A stretch of 64,000 nucleotides of DNA from a bacterium (GTDB lineage Bacteria; Electryoneota; Electryoneia; Electryoneales; Electryoneaceae): positions 682,001 to 746,000 of the forward strand of contig JAHLLH010000001.1 in NCBI GenBank assembly GCA_020444265.1, read 5' to 3'. The notes under the pieces are model-generated. The model was not told the origin of the DNA. It was given only the letters and a program-made list of their open reading frames with translations, and ran no database searches. Positions 52,836 through 61,647 of the stretch are shown here, piece after piece. Position numbers and translations under genes: made by a program. Numbering within the stretch: position 1 is the first letter of the stretch; the number at the start of each line of letters is the position of its first letter.

Positions 52836-54389
52836 TCACAATGGTATGTTGCCGTGCTTCTTCTTCGGGTTGTGATCCACCTTGCTGTCCAACATTGCAA
52901 GTGCATTGATCAGCTTCGGACGAGTCTGATCGGGTTCGATCACCTCATCCACATAACCCCTCGCGGCCGCGATGTAGGGGTTTGCAAAGCGGTCACGGTA
53001 TTCTTCGATGTACTCGGCGATCTTCTTGGCCTGTTCATCAGGATCATCGATCTGCGCAAGTTCCTTCCGGAAGACGATCTCCACTGCCCCTTCGGCTCCC
53101 ATCACAGCAATTTCTGCGGAGGGCCAGGCGTAATTCAAGTCACCACGGATATGCTTCGAGTTCATCACGTCGTAGGCACCGCCGTAAGCCTTTCGTGTGA
53201 TGACGGTGATCTTCGGGACGGTTGCCTCGCTGTAAGCGTAGAGTAGCTTCGCGCCGTTGGAGATGATGCCGTTCCACTCTTGATCGGTCCCGGGCAAGAA
53301 GCCCGGTACATCCTCGAAGGTGACAATCGGGATGTTGAAGGCATCGCAGAAACGGATGAACCTCGCCCCTTTGCGGCTGGAGTTAATGTCCAGCACCCCT
53401 GCCAGTACGGACGGTTGGTTGGCGATGATCCCGACCGATCGTCCGCCAAGGCGTGCGAACCCGACAATGATGTTTTCCGCCCAGGTCTCGTGCACCTCGA
53501 ACAGATCGCTATCATCAACCACCCGTTTGATCAGCTCGCGCATATCGTAGGGCTTGTTCGGGTTGTCCGGGACGATGGTATTAAGTTCCGCATCCATGCG
53601 GTTGGTGGGATCGTCCGTCGGTTGAGACGGAGCATCTTCCATGTTGTTCTGCGGAATGAAGGAGACCAGTTTCCGCAGAGTGCTGATGGTCGCCATCTCA
53701 TCATCGCAGGCGAAATGGGCCACGCCTGATTTCATCGCATGGCTGTCCGCGCCGCCGAGTTCCTCGCTGCTGACATCCTCATGGGTCACTGTTTTAACGA
53801 CCTTCGGCCCGGTGACAAACATGTAGGAGGTGCCGCGTGTCATCACCACAAAGTCGGTGATCGCGGGGCTGTAGACCGCGCCGCCGGCGCAGGGCCCCAT
53901 GATCGCGGAGATTTGCGGGACGACACCACTCGCGAGAGTGTTGCGCAGGAAGATGTCGGCATAGGCACCGAGGCTGACCACGCCTTCCTGTACACGCGCC
54001 CCGCCGGAATCATTCAATCCGATCACCGGAGCGCCCACCTTCATCGCCATGTCCATGATCTTGCAGATCTTGGCACCGTGCGCTTCGGAAAGCGTCCCGC
54101 CGATGACGCCAAAGTCCTGGGAGTAGACAAAGACCACGCGTCCATCGACACGGCCATACCCGGTCACAACTCCATCCCCGAGGTATTCGGTCTGATGGAA
54201 GCCGCTGTCCGTCTTGCGCGGGCGGACGAGCATGTCCACTTCCTCGAAGGTGCCTGGATCCACCAGCAAGTCGATCCGCTCACGAGCCGTCAGCTTCCCC
54301 TTCTTATGCTGCGTCTCGATCCGCGCCTCGCCCCCACCCAGCAGCGCCTGCGCCTTCAAGTCTCTCAGGTTGTTTAGTTTGTCACTCAT
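52836..54389 (-). CDS. pccB: Acyl-CoA carboxylase beta subunit (propionyl-CoA carboxylase type)
   Basis: 517-residue carboxyltransferase subunit that moves CO2 from biotin to an acyl-CoA. It has [19 protein letters not shown], the oxyanion-hole block [38 protein letters not shown] and the second oxyanion block [17 protein letters not shown]. The residues suggest propionyl-CoA over acetyl-CoA. Its product methylmalonyl-CoA is the substrate of the mutase at 1-236. The biotin-carrying alpha subunit is not in the window. Confidence 0.93.
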   Translation of the reverse strand: MSDKLNNLRDLKAQALLGGGEARIETQHKKGKLTARERIDLLVDPGTFEEVDMLVRPRKTDSGFHQTEYLGDGVVTGYGRVDGRVVFVYSQDFGVIGGTLSEAHGAKICKIMDMAMKVGAPVIGLNDSGGARVQEGVVSLGAYADIFLRNTLASGVVPQISAIMGPCAGGAVYSPAITDFVVMTRGTSYMFVTGPKVVKTVTHEDVSSEELGGADSHAMKSGVAHFACDDEMATISTLRKLVSFIPQNNMEDAPSQPTDDPTNRMDAELNTIVPDNPNKPYDMRELIKRVVDDSDLFEVHETWAENIIVGFARLGGRSVGIIANQPSVLAGVLDINSSRKGARFIRFCDAFNIPIVTFEDVPGFLPGTDQEWNGIISNGAKLLYAYSEATVPKITVITRKAYGGAYDVMNSKHIRGDLNYAWPSAEIAVMGAEGAVEIVFRKELAQIDDPDEQAKKIAEYIEEYRDRFANPYIAAARGYVDEVIEPDQTRPKLINALAMLDSKVDHNPKKKHGNIPL

Positions 54390-54432
54390 GACACCTCGGG
54401 TCTTTCAGAACAGCTTTCCCATCGGCTGCAAA

Positions 54433-55494
54433 TTACAGACTCTCTATGATCTGCATGATATATTTATGCCTGATCATTCTTTCTCTCTTATTGTTAACTG
54501 CCTCTTTTGCAGCAATTGTATATTCCTCTGGCACCGATTTTTCGAACTCCAACAACTTCTCTCTTAATTTACCAAGCTTTTCAGTTTTTGCTTCATCGTC
54601 CCATTCATACAACACACACATTAGGCTAAACCAATTTGACTTGTTTCTCCAATATGATTTTTCTGGAAGTTTTAGGGCTTTATAGATTGCCGCTAGCAGC
54701 TCCAATACATCCACTATTACATCCTTATACTCAAAATCACTACTATATAACTCAAGATTTTTCTTTACGTTATCATTCCTATTATAATACCCACCTATTA
54801 TCGTCGACATCAAGTTCAGTGTAAACATTAAATGCACTTTTCTACTCAATTCATACGAAGTAAATATTTCATCATCTAGCATCAAACTTTTGTACGACTT
54901 TACTTTCTTCTTTTTAGCCCAAAGTTTAGACTCTTTCGGGACATTTGGATCCCATATCATAGGTTTATCTTCATCGTCGTTCAAGTTTAACTCACCACTA
55001 AGGAGTTTCGCGACGATCATAAACTCCGAAGGGGCAAATTCAGTGGCTAATTTTTCTATCATCGTCAGCGAAAAATATGTTCTGTTGAGTCTATTAAATA
55101 TATCAATTATCCTCTTATCATTATCATGCATGTCAAGTTCAATAATTGCCACTTTATATTTGAAAAAATCACCCTTCTCTTCTTCACTCATTTCCTCGTA
55201 AAACCGTCCTTCTACATCAAATTTATTCTCTATAAATTCCATTATACTACCTAGCCTTTGCTGGCCGTCAACCACACAATACGTCGCTTGCATAGTATTA
55301 ACGTCAATCGTCCCCCTTGATATGAATATCTGCGGGAAGGGATATCCCAAAAGAATTGTTTTTATAAATTCTTGTTTATGTAGGTCACGCCAAACCATAT
55401 TTCTCTGAAAATATGGAGATAGCACCAATTTTTCGTCTTTAATATCATTTATAATACTAAGAAGGCTATCCGACCTTACTTCATAGTTCAACAT
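54433..55494 (-). CDS. DUF262 family protein (ParB/GmrS-like N-domain, no HNH domain)
   Basis: 353 residues. DUF262 landmarks: VLSPYFQRNMVWRDLHKQEF (residues about 24-43), VVDGQQRLGSIMEFIE (74-89) and IFNRLNRTYFSLTMIEKLAT. DUF262 is the NTP-dependent domain of GmrSD and many anti-phage proteins. The usual C-terminal DUF1524 HNH nuclease is absent. The gene lies in a very AT-rich stretch (27% G+C at 54721-54780) unlike its flanks, which suggests recent transfer. AAGGAGGGG precedes the ATG. It follows the nucleotidyltransferase-like gene by 13 bp. Confidence 0.87.
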   Translation of the reverse strand: MLNYEVRSDSLLSIINDIKDEKLVLSPYFQRNMVWRDLHKQEFIKTILLGYPFPQIFISRGTIDVNTMQATYCVVDGQQRLGSIMEFIENKFDVEGRFYEEMSEEEKGDFFKYKVAIIELDMHDNDKRIIDIFNRLNRTYFSLTMIEKLATEFAPSEFMIVAKLLSGELNLNDDEDKPMIWDPNVPKESKLWAKKKKVKSYKSLMLDDEIFTSYELSRKVHLMFTLNLMSTIIGGYYNRNDNVKKNLELYSSDFEYKDVIVDVLELLAAIYKALKLPEKSYWRNKSNWFSLMCVLYEWDDEAKTEKLGKLREKLLEFEKSVPEEYTIAAKEAVNNKRERMIRHKYIMQIIESL

Positions 55495-55507
55495 CGCTTA
55501 CCCCTCC

Positions 55508-56065
55508 TTACGGAACAATCCTTTTTTGACTCTCTTCAAATAACTGATAAGAGGCGAATATTCCAATACTAATATGCGAAAACAAAGTAGAATGCCTTCT
55601 TGACAGGCTTGACATCTTCGTTTCCCAATACCGCTTTAAATTAGAAGTTGGAAGTAAATCAGGGCGCAACCAACCTCTTGCATGATACAACAAAAAGGAA
55701 TGAAAGAGAGAATCACCATTGTCTTTTCTCGGAAACTTGCTGGTATCACTAAGATATCGAGTATCCTTACAAATTTCCTGTGTGTAATTATTGTATAAGC
55801 GAGAATCAACAACTGCTAAATCCAGGTCGGACACTGCAGCTTCAAATTTTCTCTTTTTTGTTGGACTAACTCCGAAATGAGCAGATCCGATAATATAGAT
55901 AGAATAAATGTCGACTTCGAATATACTTGCTACATCTTGGAGTATAGAGTATATAACCGACTCATTTCCTGCTACTATTGATGAGGGAAGAACTTTGAAA
56001 GCTTTTTTTACAATCTGATCTTTAGCTAGTTTTTCATTAAGAACTGCTGAAATATCTTTAAGCAT
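55508..56065 (-). CDS. Nucleotidyltransferase-fold protein paired with DUF262
   Basis: 185 residues. A nucleotidyltransferase-like site is visible: IYIIGSAHFGVSPTKK (G60-S61), and SDLDLAVVD with D80 and D82, the hG[GS]...DhD signature of the MNT/Pol-beta superfamily. The spacing between GS and DxD (18 residues) is longer than usual. The rest (YHARGWLRPDLLPTSNLKRY, then FSHISIGIFASYQLFEESQK) is unassigned. It is AT-rich like the DUF262 gene and starts 18 bp after the VWA gene stop. A toxin, antitoxin or signalling role is conceivable; nothing is proven. Confidence 0.7.
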   Translation of the reverse strand: MLKDISAVLNEKLAKDQIVKKAFKVLPSSIVAGNESVIYSILQDVASIFEVDIYSIYIIGSAHFGVSPTKKRKFEAAVSDLDLAVVDSRLYNNYTQEICKDTRYLSDTSKFPRKDNGDSLFHSFLLYHARGWLRPDLLPTSNLKRYWETKMSSLSRRHSTLFSHISIGIFASYQLFEESQKRIVP

Positions 56066-56083
56066 TTCATCATCTCCAGATAC

Positions 56084-58207
56084 CTACACCATCCCAGTCC
56101 TCGTCCTGACAAGCCACTCAACGGCCAGCAGTCCCACCACGAGCAGCAAGGTAAGCCAGAGGCCGAAGGGACGCCATGTTCCGGCGATTTCTTCTACACC
56201 TTCTTCCAGGGGTAGACGCTCCGAAAGCGAGGCGACCTCGTCGGGCAGCAGGAACTCGCCGCCTGTGGCTTGGGCGATGCTGCGCAAACGGTCGGGACGC
56301 ATCCTCAATTCGGCGTGCTCGAGGTGGAAAGGATCGACCATGAACTCAGTATCCCGACGGATGGTCTGCCCGTCCATTTGCACATCGGCAGTCACCGTGT
56401 AGCGTCCTTCGCCCCACGGCGCGACCTCAGCACGGTAGCGTCCCCCACCCAGCCCACGGAACTCGACGGTCCGTTCGCTGCTACCATGCTTGACCTGCGC
56501 GGTAATTCGTGCGTTGTCGACCGGGCGGCGGGCTTCATCCCTCACCTGAACCTGCAACTCAGCAGCTGATCCACCAGAGATCAGGTCTCGTGAGGAAGCC
56601 AGGGAGACCTGTTCTTCCTGCTCAGAGGTGACCAGGAACCGGAGAATGCGGTCCAGCAGGGCACGGAATTGAGCGCCGGATGGGTCCTCGGTGCGCCGCC
56701 CCAGGTCCCACTTGAACAGACCGCCTGCGAACCATGCGAGGGTCCGTGGTGAGGAGGTGACCGATACGATCGCCCGTCCCTGCTCCTGCGGCCCACCATC
56801 AGCGAGGGTGATACCACGCTCCGTCTCAAAGGGCGGCAACCACAACGGTGGGGGAACATCGGCCGATTCAAACCAATTGCCATCGGTAGTAAGGATCGCG
56901 TGCGGCGCAGTCGGGAGAACGGGAACCGCATCCCGCAAAGGACGAGTTCGGACCCCACCAAGCCGTTGCTCGAGAATCGTCAGCGCTCGTCGATCCGGTT
57001 CACCGCCGGTTACAATCATCATCGGCAGGGTACTGTCCGTCAAACGTTGGACCAACTCTAGTCCAGCGCCCGAAAAGGGTTGCTGGCATAGTAGTACGGC
57101 GGCGTCAAAGGTCGAAAGATCAGCCGCCGAGTTGTAGGAACCCCGTACCGGGTTCCTGCGACGTCCCCCACCAATCAACACGGTCACATCGGTATCAGGG
57201 TCCCCCTCGAGGGCGCGAGCCAGCGCGCCGGCATCAGCATTGGGTGCACCAGCGTAGAGCAGCACAGAACGTCGTCGCTCCGCAGCACGCAGAGTTGTTC
57301 GGCGACGGTTGTTCGTTGTATCGACCTCGCCCGCAAGCTGTTCCACCTCAACCTGCCAGGCGTTGATGCCAGCACGTTCCGGGGTGACATCGAAATGGAC
57401 GGTCTGCTCGCTCCATGAACCCTCGAGGGTAACCGTTTTACTTTCGACTTGAACACCCAGCTCATTCAGCAGACGTACCCGAACCCTCTCCCCCTCCATC
57501 CCCGTCGCGCGCAGGGTGGCATCCAACGGCTGCGCTTCGCCGACATAACCCTCTCCAGTTCCGGCAAGGGTTGAAAGGACGAGATCACGAGGAGGCAGAG
57601 AATCACCGATTGCCACGGCATACACAGGAACAACCAGGTCGCGTGCTGCGGAAGCCGGTGCCTGTCCACGGTTCACCGCACCATCGCTGAACAGAAGCAC
57701 GGCATCCGGCAGACCTTCGGGCAGGGTGGCTAATTCACGCAGGGAACGGTCCAGATCAGTCACCGGACCGTCCAACTCTGGCAGTTGGCCTTCACCTATC
57801 GAGGCAAGGTTGCTGTCAAACCTGTACCACTGCCAATCGATACGATCTTTCAGCTCACTGAATGGCGTTTCATCCAGTGCCTTTTGAAGCTGGGCAGCCC
57901 GCTCCCCGCGTCCATCCTGAAGCCCCATCGATTCGCTGCCATCAACCAGGACCGCGATCCGTGTCTTGACAGGCCGTTCAAACGACCAGTGCATGGCGAA
58001 TTGAACAATCAGCAGCCATGTGGCGACCAGGGCGAGGGCACGCAGCACCGCGAGGGCGATACGTCCAGCGCGTGGCAGGGGTGGACGGGTGAAACGGTAG
58101 GAGAATAGCGCCAGGCCGACAAGCGCGAGGACTCCCAACCACACCCAACCCTGGCCGATCGAGCTTTGCAAACTGATGGCGAGGAGTGGGGAGTGCGGGA
58201 TTACCAT
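56084..58207 (-). CDS. VWA domain membrane protein
   Basis: 707 residues. Two or three N-terminal membrane spans (WVWLGVLALVGLALF, ALAVLRALALVATWLLIVQF) are followed by a VWA domain with an intact MIDAS (LVDGSESMGL, D89-x-S91-x-S93). A glutamine-amidotransferase-like segment (STFDAAVLLCQQPFSGAGLE, LPMMIVTGGEPD), a beta-rich region, and a C-terminal span (LWLTLLLVVGLLAVEWLVRT) complete it. Such proteins resemble BatA/BatB-like or 'glutamine amidotransferase' membrane proteins of unknown role. The ATG overlaps the tsaD stop by 7 bp. Confidence 0.83.
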   Translation of the reverse strand: MVIPHSPLLAISLQSSIGQGWVWLGVLALVGLALFSYRFTRPPLPRAGRIALAVLRALALVATWLLIVQFAMHWSFERPVKTRIAVLVDGSESMGLQDGRGERAAQLQKALDETPFSELKDRIDWQWYRFDSNLASIGEGQLPELDGPVTDLDRSLRELATLPEGLPDAVLLFSDGAVNRGQAPASAARDLVVPVYAVAIGDSLPPRDLVLSTLAGTGEGYVGEAQPLDATLRATGMEGERVRVRLLNELGVQVESKTVTLEGSWSEQTVHFDVTPERAGINAWQVEVEQLAGEVDTTNNRRRTTLRAAERRRSVLLYAGAPNADAGALARALEGDPDTDVTVLIGGGRRRNPVRGSYNSAADLSTFDAAVLLCQQPFSGAGLELVQRLTDSTLPMMIVTGGEPDRRALTILEQRLGGVRTRPLRDAVPVLPTAPHAILTTDGNWFESADVPPPLWLPPFETERGITLADGGPQEQGRAIVSVTSSPRTLAWFAGGLFKWDLGRRTEDPSGAQFRALLDRILRFLVTSEQEEQVSLASSRDLISGGSAAELQVQVRDEARRPVDNARITAQVKHGSSERTVEFRGLGGGRYRAEVAPWGEGRYTVTADVQMDGQTIRRDTEFMVDPFHLEHAELRMRPDRLRSIAQATGGEFLLPDEVASLSERLPLEEGVEEIAGTWRPFGLWLTLLLVVGLLAVEWLVRTRTGMV

Positions 58208-59214
58208 TCGGGAACCAGGCTTAGGTTGGGATCGGCTTCAATCTCGAGGGAGTCGGCTCCACGTTCCTGCAGCATACGATAGCCGACATAGGCAATCATC
58301 GCGGCGTTGTCCGTACAAAATTCAAAAGGAGGAACAAGCAGGGAAACATTGTGACGGCGTGCCAGCCCTTCAAGTCGCCTGCGCAGCAGCTTGTTCGCCG
58401 CCACACCGCCGCCAATCATCAGGCTACGGTAGCTGTCATTTTCAAGGGCGCGGTCGGCGCGAAGCAGCAGCTGAACGATGACCGCATCCTGGAAGGAGGC
58501 GGCGACATCGGCACGCCACTCCTCCCCATCTCGCTCCGTTTCCAATCGCTTGATCTCACGCATGGCAGCACTTTTCAGGCCTGAATAGCTGAAATCAAAG
58601 GGGGATTGGGTGGTTGCGACTGCGAAGGGATGCTTGGATGGATCCCCACCTTCGGCCAGCTTCGACAGCTTGGCACCTGCCGGATAAGGAATGCCGAGCA
58701 ATCCCCCGACCTTGTCGAAGGCTTCGCCAGCAGCATCATCCAACGTGCCACCGAGGTAGGTGTATTTTCCGAATCCATCGATCCGAATCAACTCCGTATG
58801 TCCACCGCTGACCAACAAGCCGAGCGCAGGGAGCGAAAGGGTTTCGCCACCCGCCTCCACCGCCCAGAGATGACCTTCGAGGTGGTTCACTCCGGCAAGC
58901 GGGATGTTGAGTGCGGTTGCAAGCCCCTTGGCATAGCTCAAGCCGACCAGCAGAGCACCGATCAGGCCGGGCCCTCGTGTCGCGGCAACGCCATCCAATT
59001 GCGACAAGGACCAACCCGCATCCGCGAGGGTCTCCTGGACCATCAACGACAAGGTTTTCTGATGGAGACGGCTGGCGAGTTCCGGGACAACTCCACCCCA
59101 ACGGGCGTGAATTTCCTGGGTGGCGACACGGTTGGAGACCAAACGGCCATCCTCAACGAGGGCAACCGCGGTTTCATCGCACGAACTTTCAATTCCTATC
59201 ACCCGAAAGGGCAT
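58201..59214 (-). CDS. tsaD: tRNA N6-adenosine threonylcarbamoyltransferase TsaD
   Basis: Makes the t6A modification of ANN-decoding tRNAs in complex with TsaB/TsaE. Signature blocks: GIESSCDETAVALVEDG, GGVVPELASRLH, VNHLEGHLWA (the metal-binding HxxxH), LVSGGHTELIRI and MIGGGVAANKLLR. 337 residues is the normal size. The stop overlaps the VWA gene start, and its first codon touches the stop of the upstream cdaR-like gene. TsaB and TsaE are not in the window. Confidence 0.96.
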   Translation of the reverse strand: MPFRVIGIESSCDETAVALVEDGRLVSNRVATQEIHARWGGVVPELASRLHQKTLSLMVQETLADAGWSLSQLDGVAATRGPGLIGALLVGLSYAKGLATALNIPLAGVNHLEGHLWAVEAGGETLSLPALGLLVSGGHTELIRIDGFGKYTYLGGTLDDAAGEAFDKVGGLLGIPYPAGAKLSKLAEGGDPSKHPFAVATTQSPFDFSYSGLKSAAMREIKRLETERDGEEWRADVAASFQDAVIVQLLLRADRALENDSYRSLMIGGGVAANKLLRRRLEGLARRHNVSLLVPPFEFCTDNAAMIAYVGYRMLQERGADSLEIEADPNLSLVPEW

Positions 59215-60158
59215 CAGGGCCCCTCCGTGCGTTCCAGACGGACTCGCACCAGGTCCGGATTCAGATCCTTCAGTTCAATCCCCAGAGGCAAGGCCACACC
59301 GGGCTCGTAATCACGTATCGAGGAACGCCAGCGACGCATATCGAGGTAGACGCTGATCGAATCCGCCGTCAACTGTGCCAAACGTTCGCTCGGACCCTGC
59401 ACACGAACATCCACGGTCGAGGGTTCCAGAATAGCGGAGCGACCAAAGGGAACCTGGCGGGCGCTGATTGGGACACGTTGTATCAAGCGCTCCCCGATCT
59501 TGTCAATGACAATCTGCGACCGGACCTGAGTCGGAGTAATACGCATCCGTTCATCAGGCACGATCACCGGGATTTCCTGCTCGGTGGATTCCTTTAACCC
59601 AACAAAGATTCGCTCTTCCGTCTCGATGCGTCGCAACCGCCGAACCAGGCTCTGCGGTCCGCTGACGGTCACACTTTCAGGCGAAGTAGAAACGGGCTTG
59701 CTCAGAATGTAGCCCGGCTCGGGTTGCACCTCGACGCGAGGGACTATCGGGAGACGCTGAACAAGCTTATCCTCGAGCCGAATATTGACCGTGTCCGGTC
59801 CGATGATGTACAACGGTTCAACTGCAATCCCGGGCGGCACAACGACATAGTCGGTTAAAATCGGGTAGTCGTAGAAGTAGTTGATCGTGTGAATATCGAG
59901 TTCCAGCCGTGCAGGCTGGATGTACTTCATGATGAGCAGGTCTTTCCCCGCCCCGGCAAAGCGCACGGATACTGCCCCAGGGACATCTGAGACAAGGATT
60001 TTATCCTCTTTCATGTCCACGATATCGAGGGGAACATCAATCCCGGTCTCGTAGGTCTGGTTGGTCACCACAAAAAACCAGAGCAAAATGGCGAGGAGGA
60101 ACATGTAGAGCTTCACCTGCCAGTTTCGCTTCAGTCTTTGAACGATGCGATTTTTCAT
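59214..60158 (-). CDS. CdaR/YbbR-like domain protein
   Basis: 314 residues. A single N-terminal membrane span (LYMFLLAILLWFFVVTNQTY) is followed by YbbR-type beta repeats (VPLDIVDMKEDKILVSDVPG, VSVRFAGAGKDLLIMKYIQP, VTVSGPQSLVRRLRRIETEE, VDVRVQGPSERLAQLTADSI). In Firmicutes CdaR sits beside the diadenylate cyclase CdaA and regulates it. Here cdaA is not adjacent, so that role is only suggested. The stop abuts the tsaD start. Confidence 0.9.
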   Translation of the reverse strand: MKNRIVQRLKRNWQVKLYMFLLAILLWFFVVTNQTYETGIDVPLDIVDMKEDKILVSDVPGAVSVRFAGAGKDLLIMKYIQPARLELDIHTINYFYDYPILTDYVVVPPGIAVEPLYIIGPDTVNIRLEDKLVQRLPIVPRVEVQPEPGYILSKPVSTSPESVTVSGPQSLVRRLRRIETEERIFVGLKESTEQEIPVIVPDERMRITPTQVRSQIVIDKIGERLIQRVPISARQVPFGRSAILEPSTVDVRVQGPSERLAQLTADSISVYLDMRRWRSSIRDYEPGVALPLGIELKDLNPDLVRVRLERTEGP

Positions 60159-60265
60159 CGGTTGGGTGCCTGCGGGATAGACGTTGACTCAGTTTCCATG
60201 TTCGCAATCTGCTGCTCAAGGTACAATGCAGACAACCAGCTTGCCAGTCACCTGCAATAGGTCAC

Positions 60266-61393
60266 TCAGGGTTGCTGAGACTGCATCGAGACCCTCTCCA
60301 TTTGTTCCTCAAGCCAGAGGACAAGATCGAGCACCATCTCATCGGACAATTCATGCTCCGCAGGATACATACGGAGGGTAACGTCTACCCCTGAGGTTTC
60401 GCACAATTCTTCGATGATCGACGCTTCCGACTTGGTCACCTCACGATCATTTGAACCGTGCCCGAGGAAAATGCTGGTACCTGCTTGCTTCAGTTGGTCA
60501 AATCGAACACGTTCACGGTGGGATTCGGGGAGATATCCCGCAATGGATGCAATCCCCTGCCAGGGAGCAGGATGTTCCAGCCCGGCCAGCAAAGCTGCCG
60601 CGCCGCCCTGCGCATAGCCGACCAAGTAGATATTCTCGGGGTCCACAGATTCGGTTTCCATCAGGGACTGAACGAGATCCGCATACCAATCGGCGGAGAG
60701 AGCGCGTGCATTGGTGGCAGCATCGGCAGCACCAGTTAAAGCGAGGTCGCGTGGCCAGTACTCAAACCCACCTCGCGCCTCCTCAACCGGATAAGGTGCA
60801 CGCGGAATCGCATAGAGCACATTTGGCACCGCCATCCTCTCTACCAGGTCACGCATGTCTTTTATGTCCTGGCCCCGGTCATGCAGCAGGACAATCAAAG
60901 GCACAGGCTTGTTCTCATCCGGAACGTATCCAGGTGATTTGACCACCATGCAGGGAGTCAGGGCCGATTGGCGTACGTATAAATATTCCTCCCGTTCAAC
61001 ACCACTCGCGATGTGTGCCGCAGCTGTTCCCATTCTTTTCAGGATGGCTTCGAATCGTTTGTGCGATCGCACCGCCTTCAAATCGGGATCACCAGCTGTC
61101 CAGGCTGAATCGGTCCAACCCGCAGTGCAGGCATTTTCCAGTGTCGCTAACGCTCCCAGGGTATCTCCCAGCAACGCTCGTGTGCAGGCAAAATTGTACC
61201 AGCTCACATAATCGGAGGGGTCAGCTTCCAACCACTGTTCAAAGAGATCCCGAGCCAGGGGAAGATCACCCGCGACAAGCGCACGTTCAGCGAGAGTCGC
61301 TTTGCTCGGATCGCCGGGACGAGCCATCAGACCTGTACAGAAGATCAGTACGAGCAGGGGGACAAGCACAATTGCGGTTCTCAATCGAGACAT
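60266..61393 (-). CDS. Secreted alpha/beta-hydrolase-like protein with tetratricopeptide-like region; nucleophile Ser replaced by Ala
   Basis: 375 residues from the ATG at 61393 (GGAG upstream). A signal peptide (IVLVPLLVLIFCTGLMA) is followed by a TPR-like part (SKATLAERALVAGDLPLARD, LFEQWLEADPSDYVSWYNFA) and a phospholipase/carboxylesterase-type alpha/beta domain. The nucleophile elbow reads LVGYAQGGAAA instead of the usual GxSxG: the codon at 60611-60613 is GCG (Ala261). The acid (D316, HGSNDREV) and base (H347, AEHELSDE) of the triad remain. This suggests a non-catalytic or altered protein. It leads the CdaR-tsaD operon. Confidence 0.8.
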   Translation of the reverse strand: MSRLRTAIVLVPLLVLIFCTGLMARPGDPSKATLAERALVAGDLPLARDLFEQWLEADPSDYVSWYNFACTRALLGDTLGALATLENACTAGWTDSAWTAGDPDLKAVRSHKRFEAILKRMGTAAAHIASGVEREEYLYVRQSALTPCMVVKSPGYVPDENKPVPLIVLLHDRGQDIKDMRDLVERMAVPNVLYAIPRAPYPVEEARGGFEYWPRDLALTGAADAATNARALSADWYADLVQSLMETESVDPENIYLVGYAQGGAAALLAGLEHPAPWQGIASIAGYLPESHRERVRFDQLKQAGTSIFLGHGSNDREVTKSEASIIEELCETSGVDVTLRMYPAEHELSDEMVLDLVLWLEEQMERVSMQSQQP

Positions 61394-61647
61394 GAACACT
61401 TCTCCGGAGATCAGCTGGGGGATTCGAGCCATCATTCGCAGTAAATCGTGCATGCAGAAACCAATGCTCTACAATCGGGAATATAGCCTGTTTCTCAACA
61501 AAGTGTCCCTTTCCACCTCTGCTTTCGAAAGAAAGCATTCCAGATGCCTTTCGGAAAGGAGATCATCGCTTGCTGAGGGCGTTTGGCATGATCTACTTTG
61601 AGCAATTCCGCTGACTCGTCAGCCAATCGCTCAAGGACATTGCCCGC

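Noticed and set aside
53739-54377. Long open frame antisense to the pccB gene
   Set aside because: His- and Asp-rich composition of a shadow frame; no motif.
54390-56083. Attachment sites or terminal repeats around the AT-rich island
   Set aside because: No matching direct repeats were found at the two edges by eye; transfer is inferred only from base composition.
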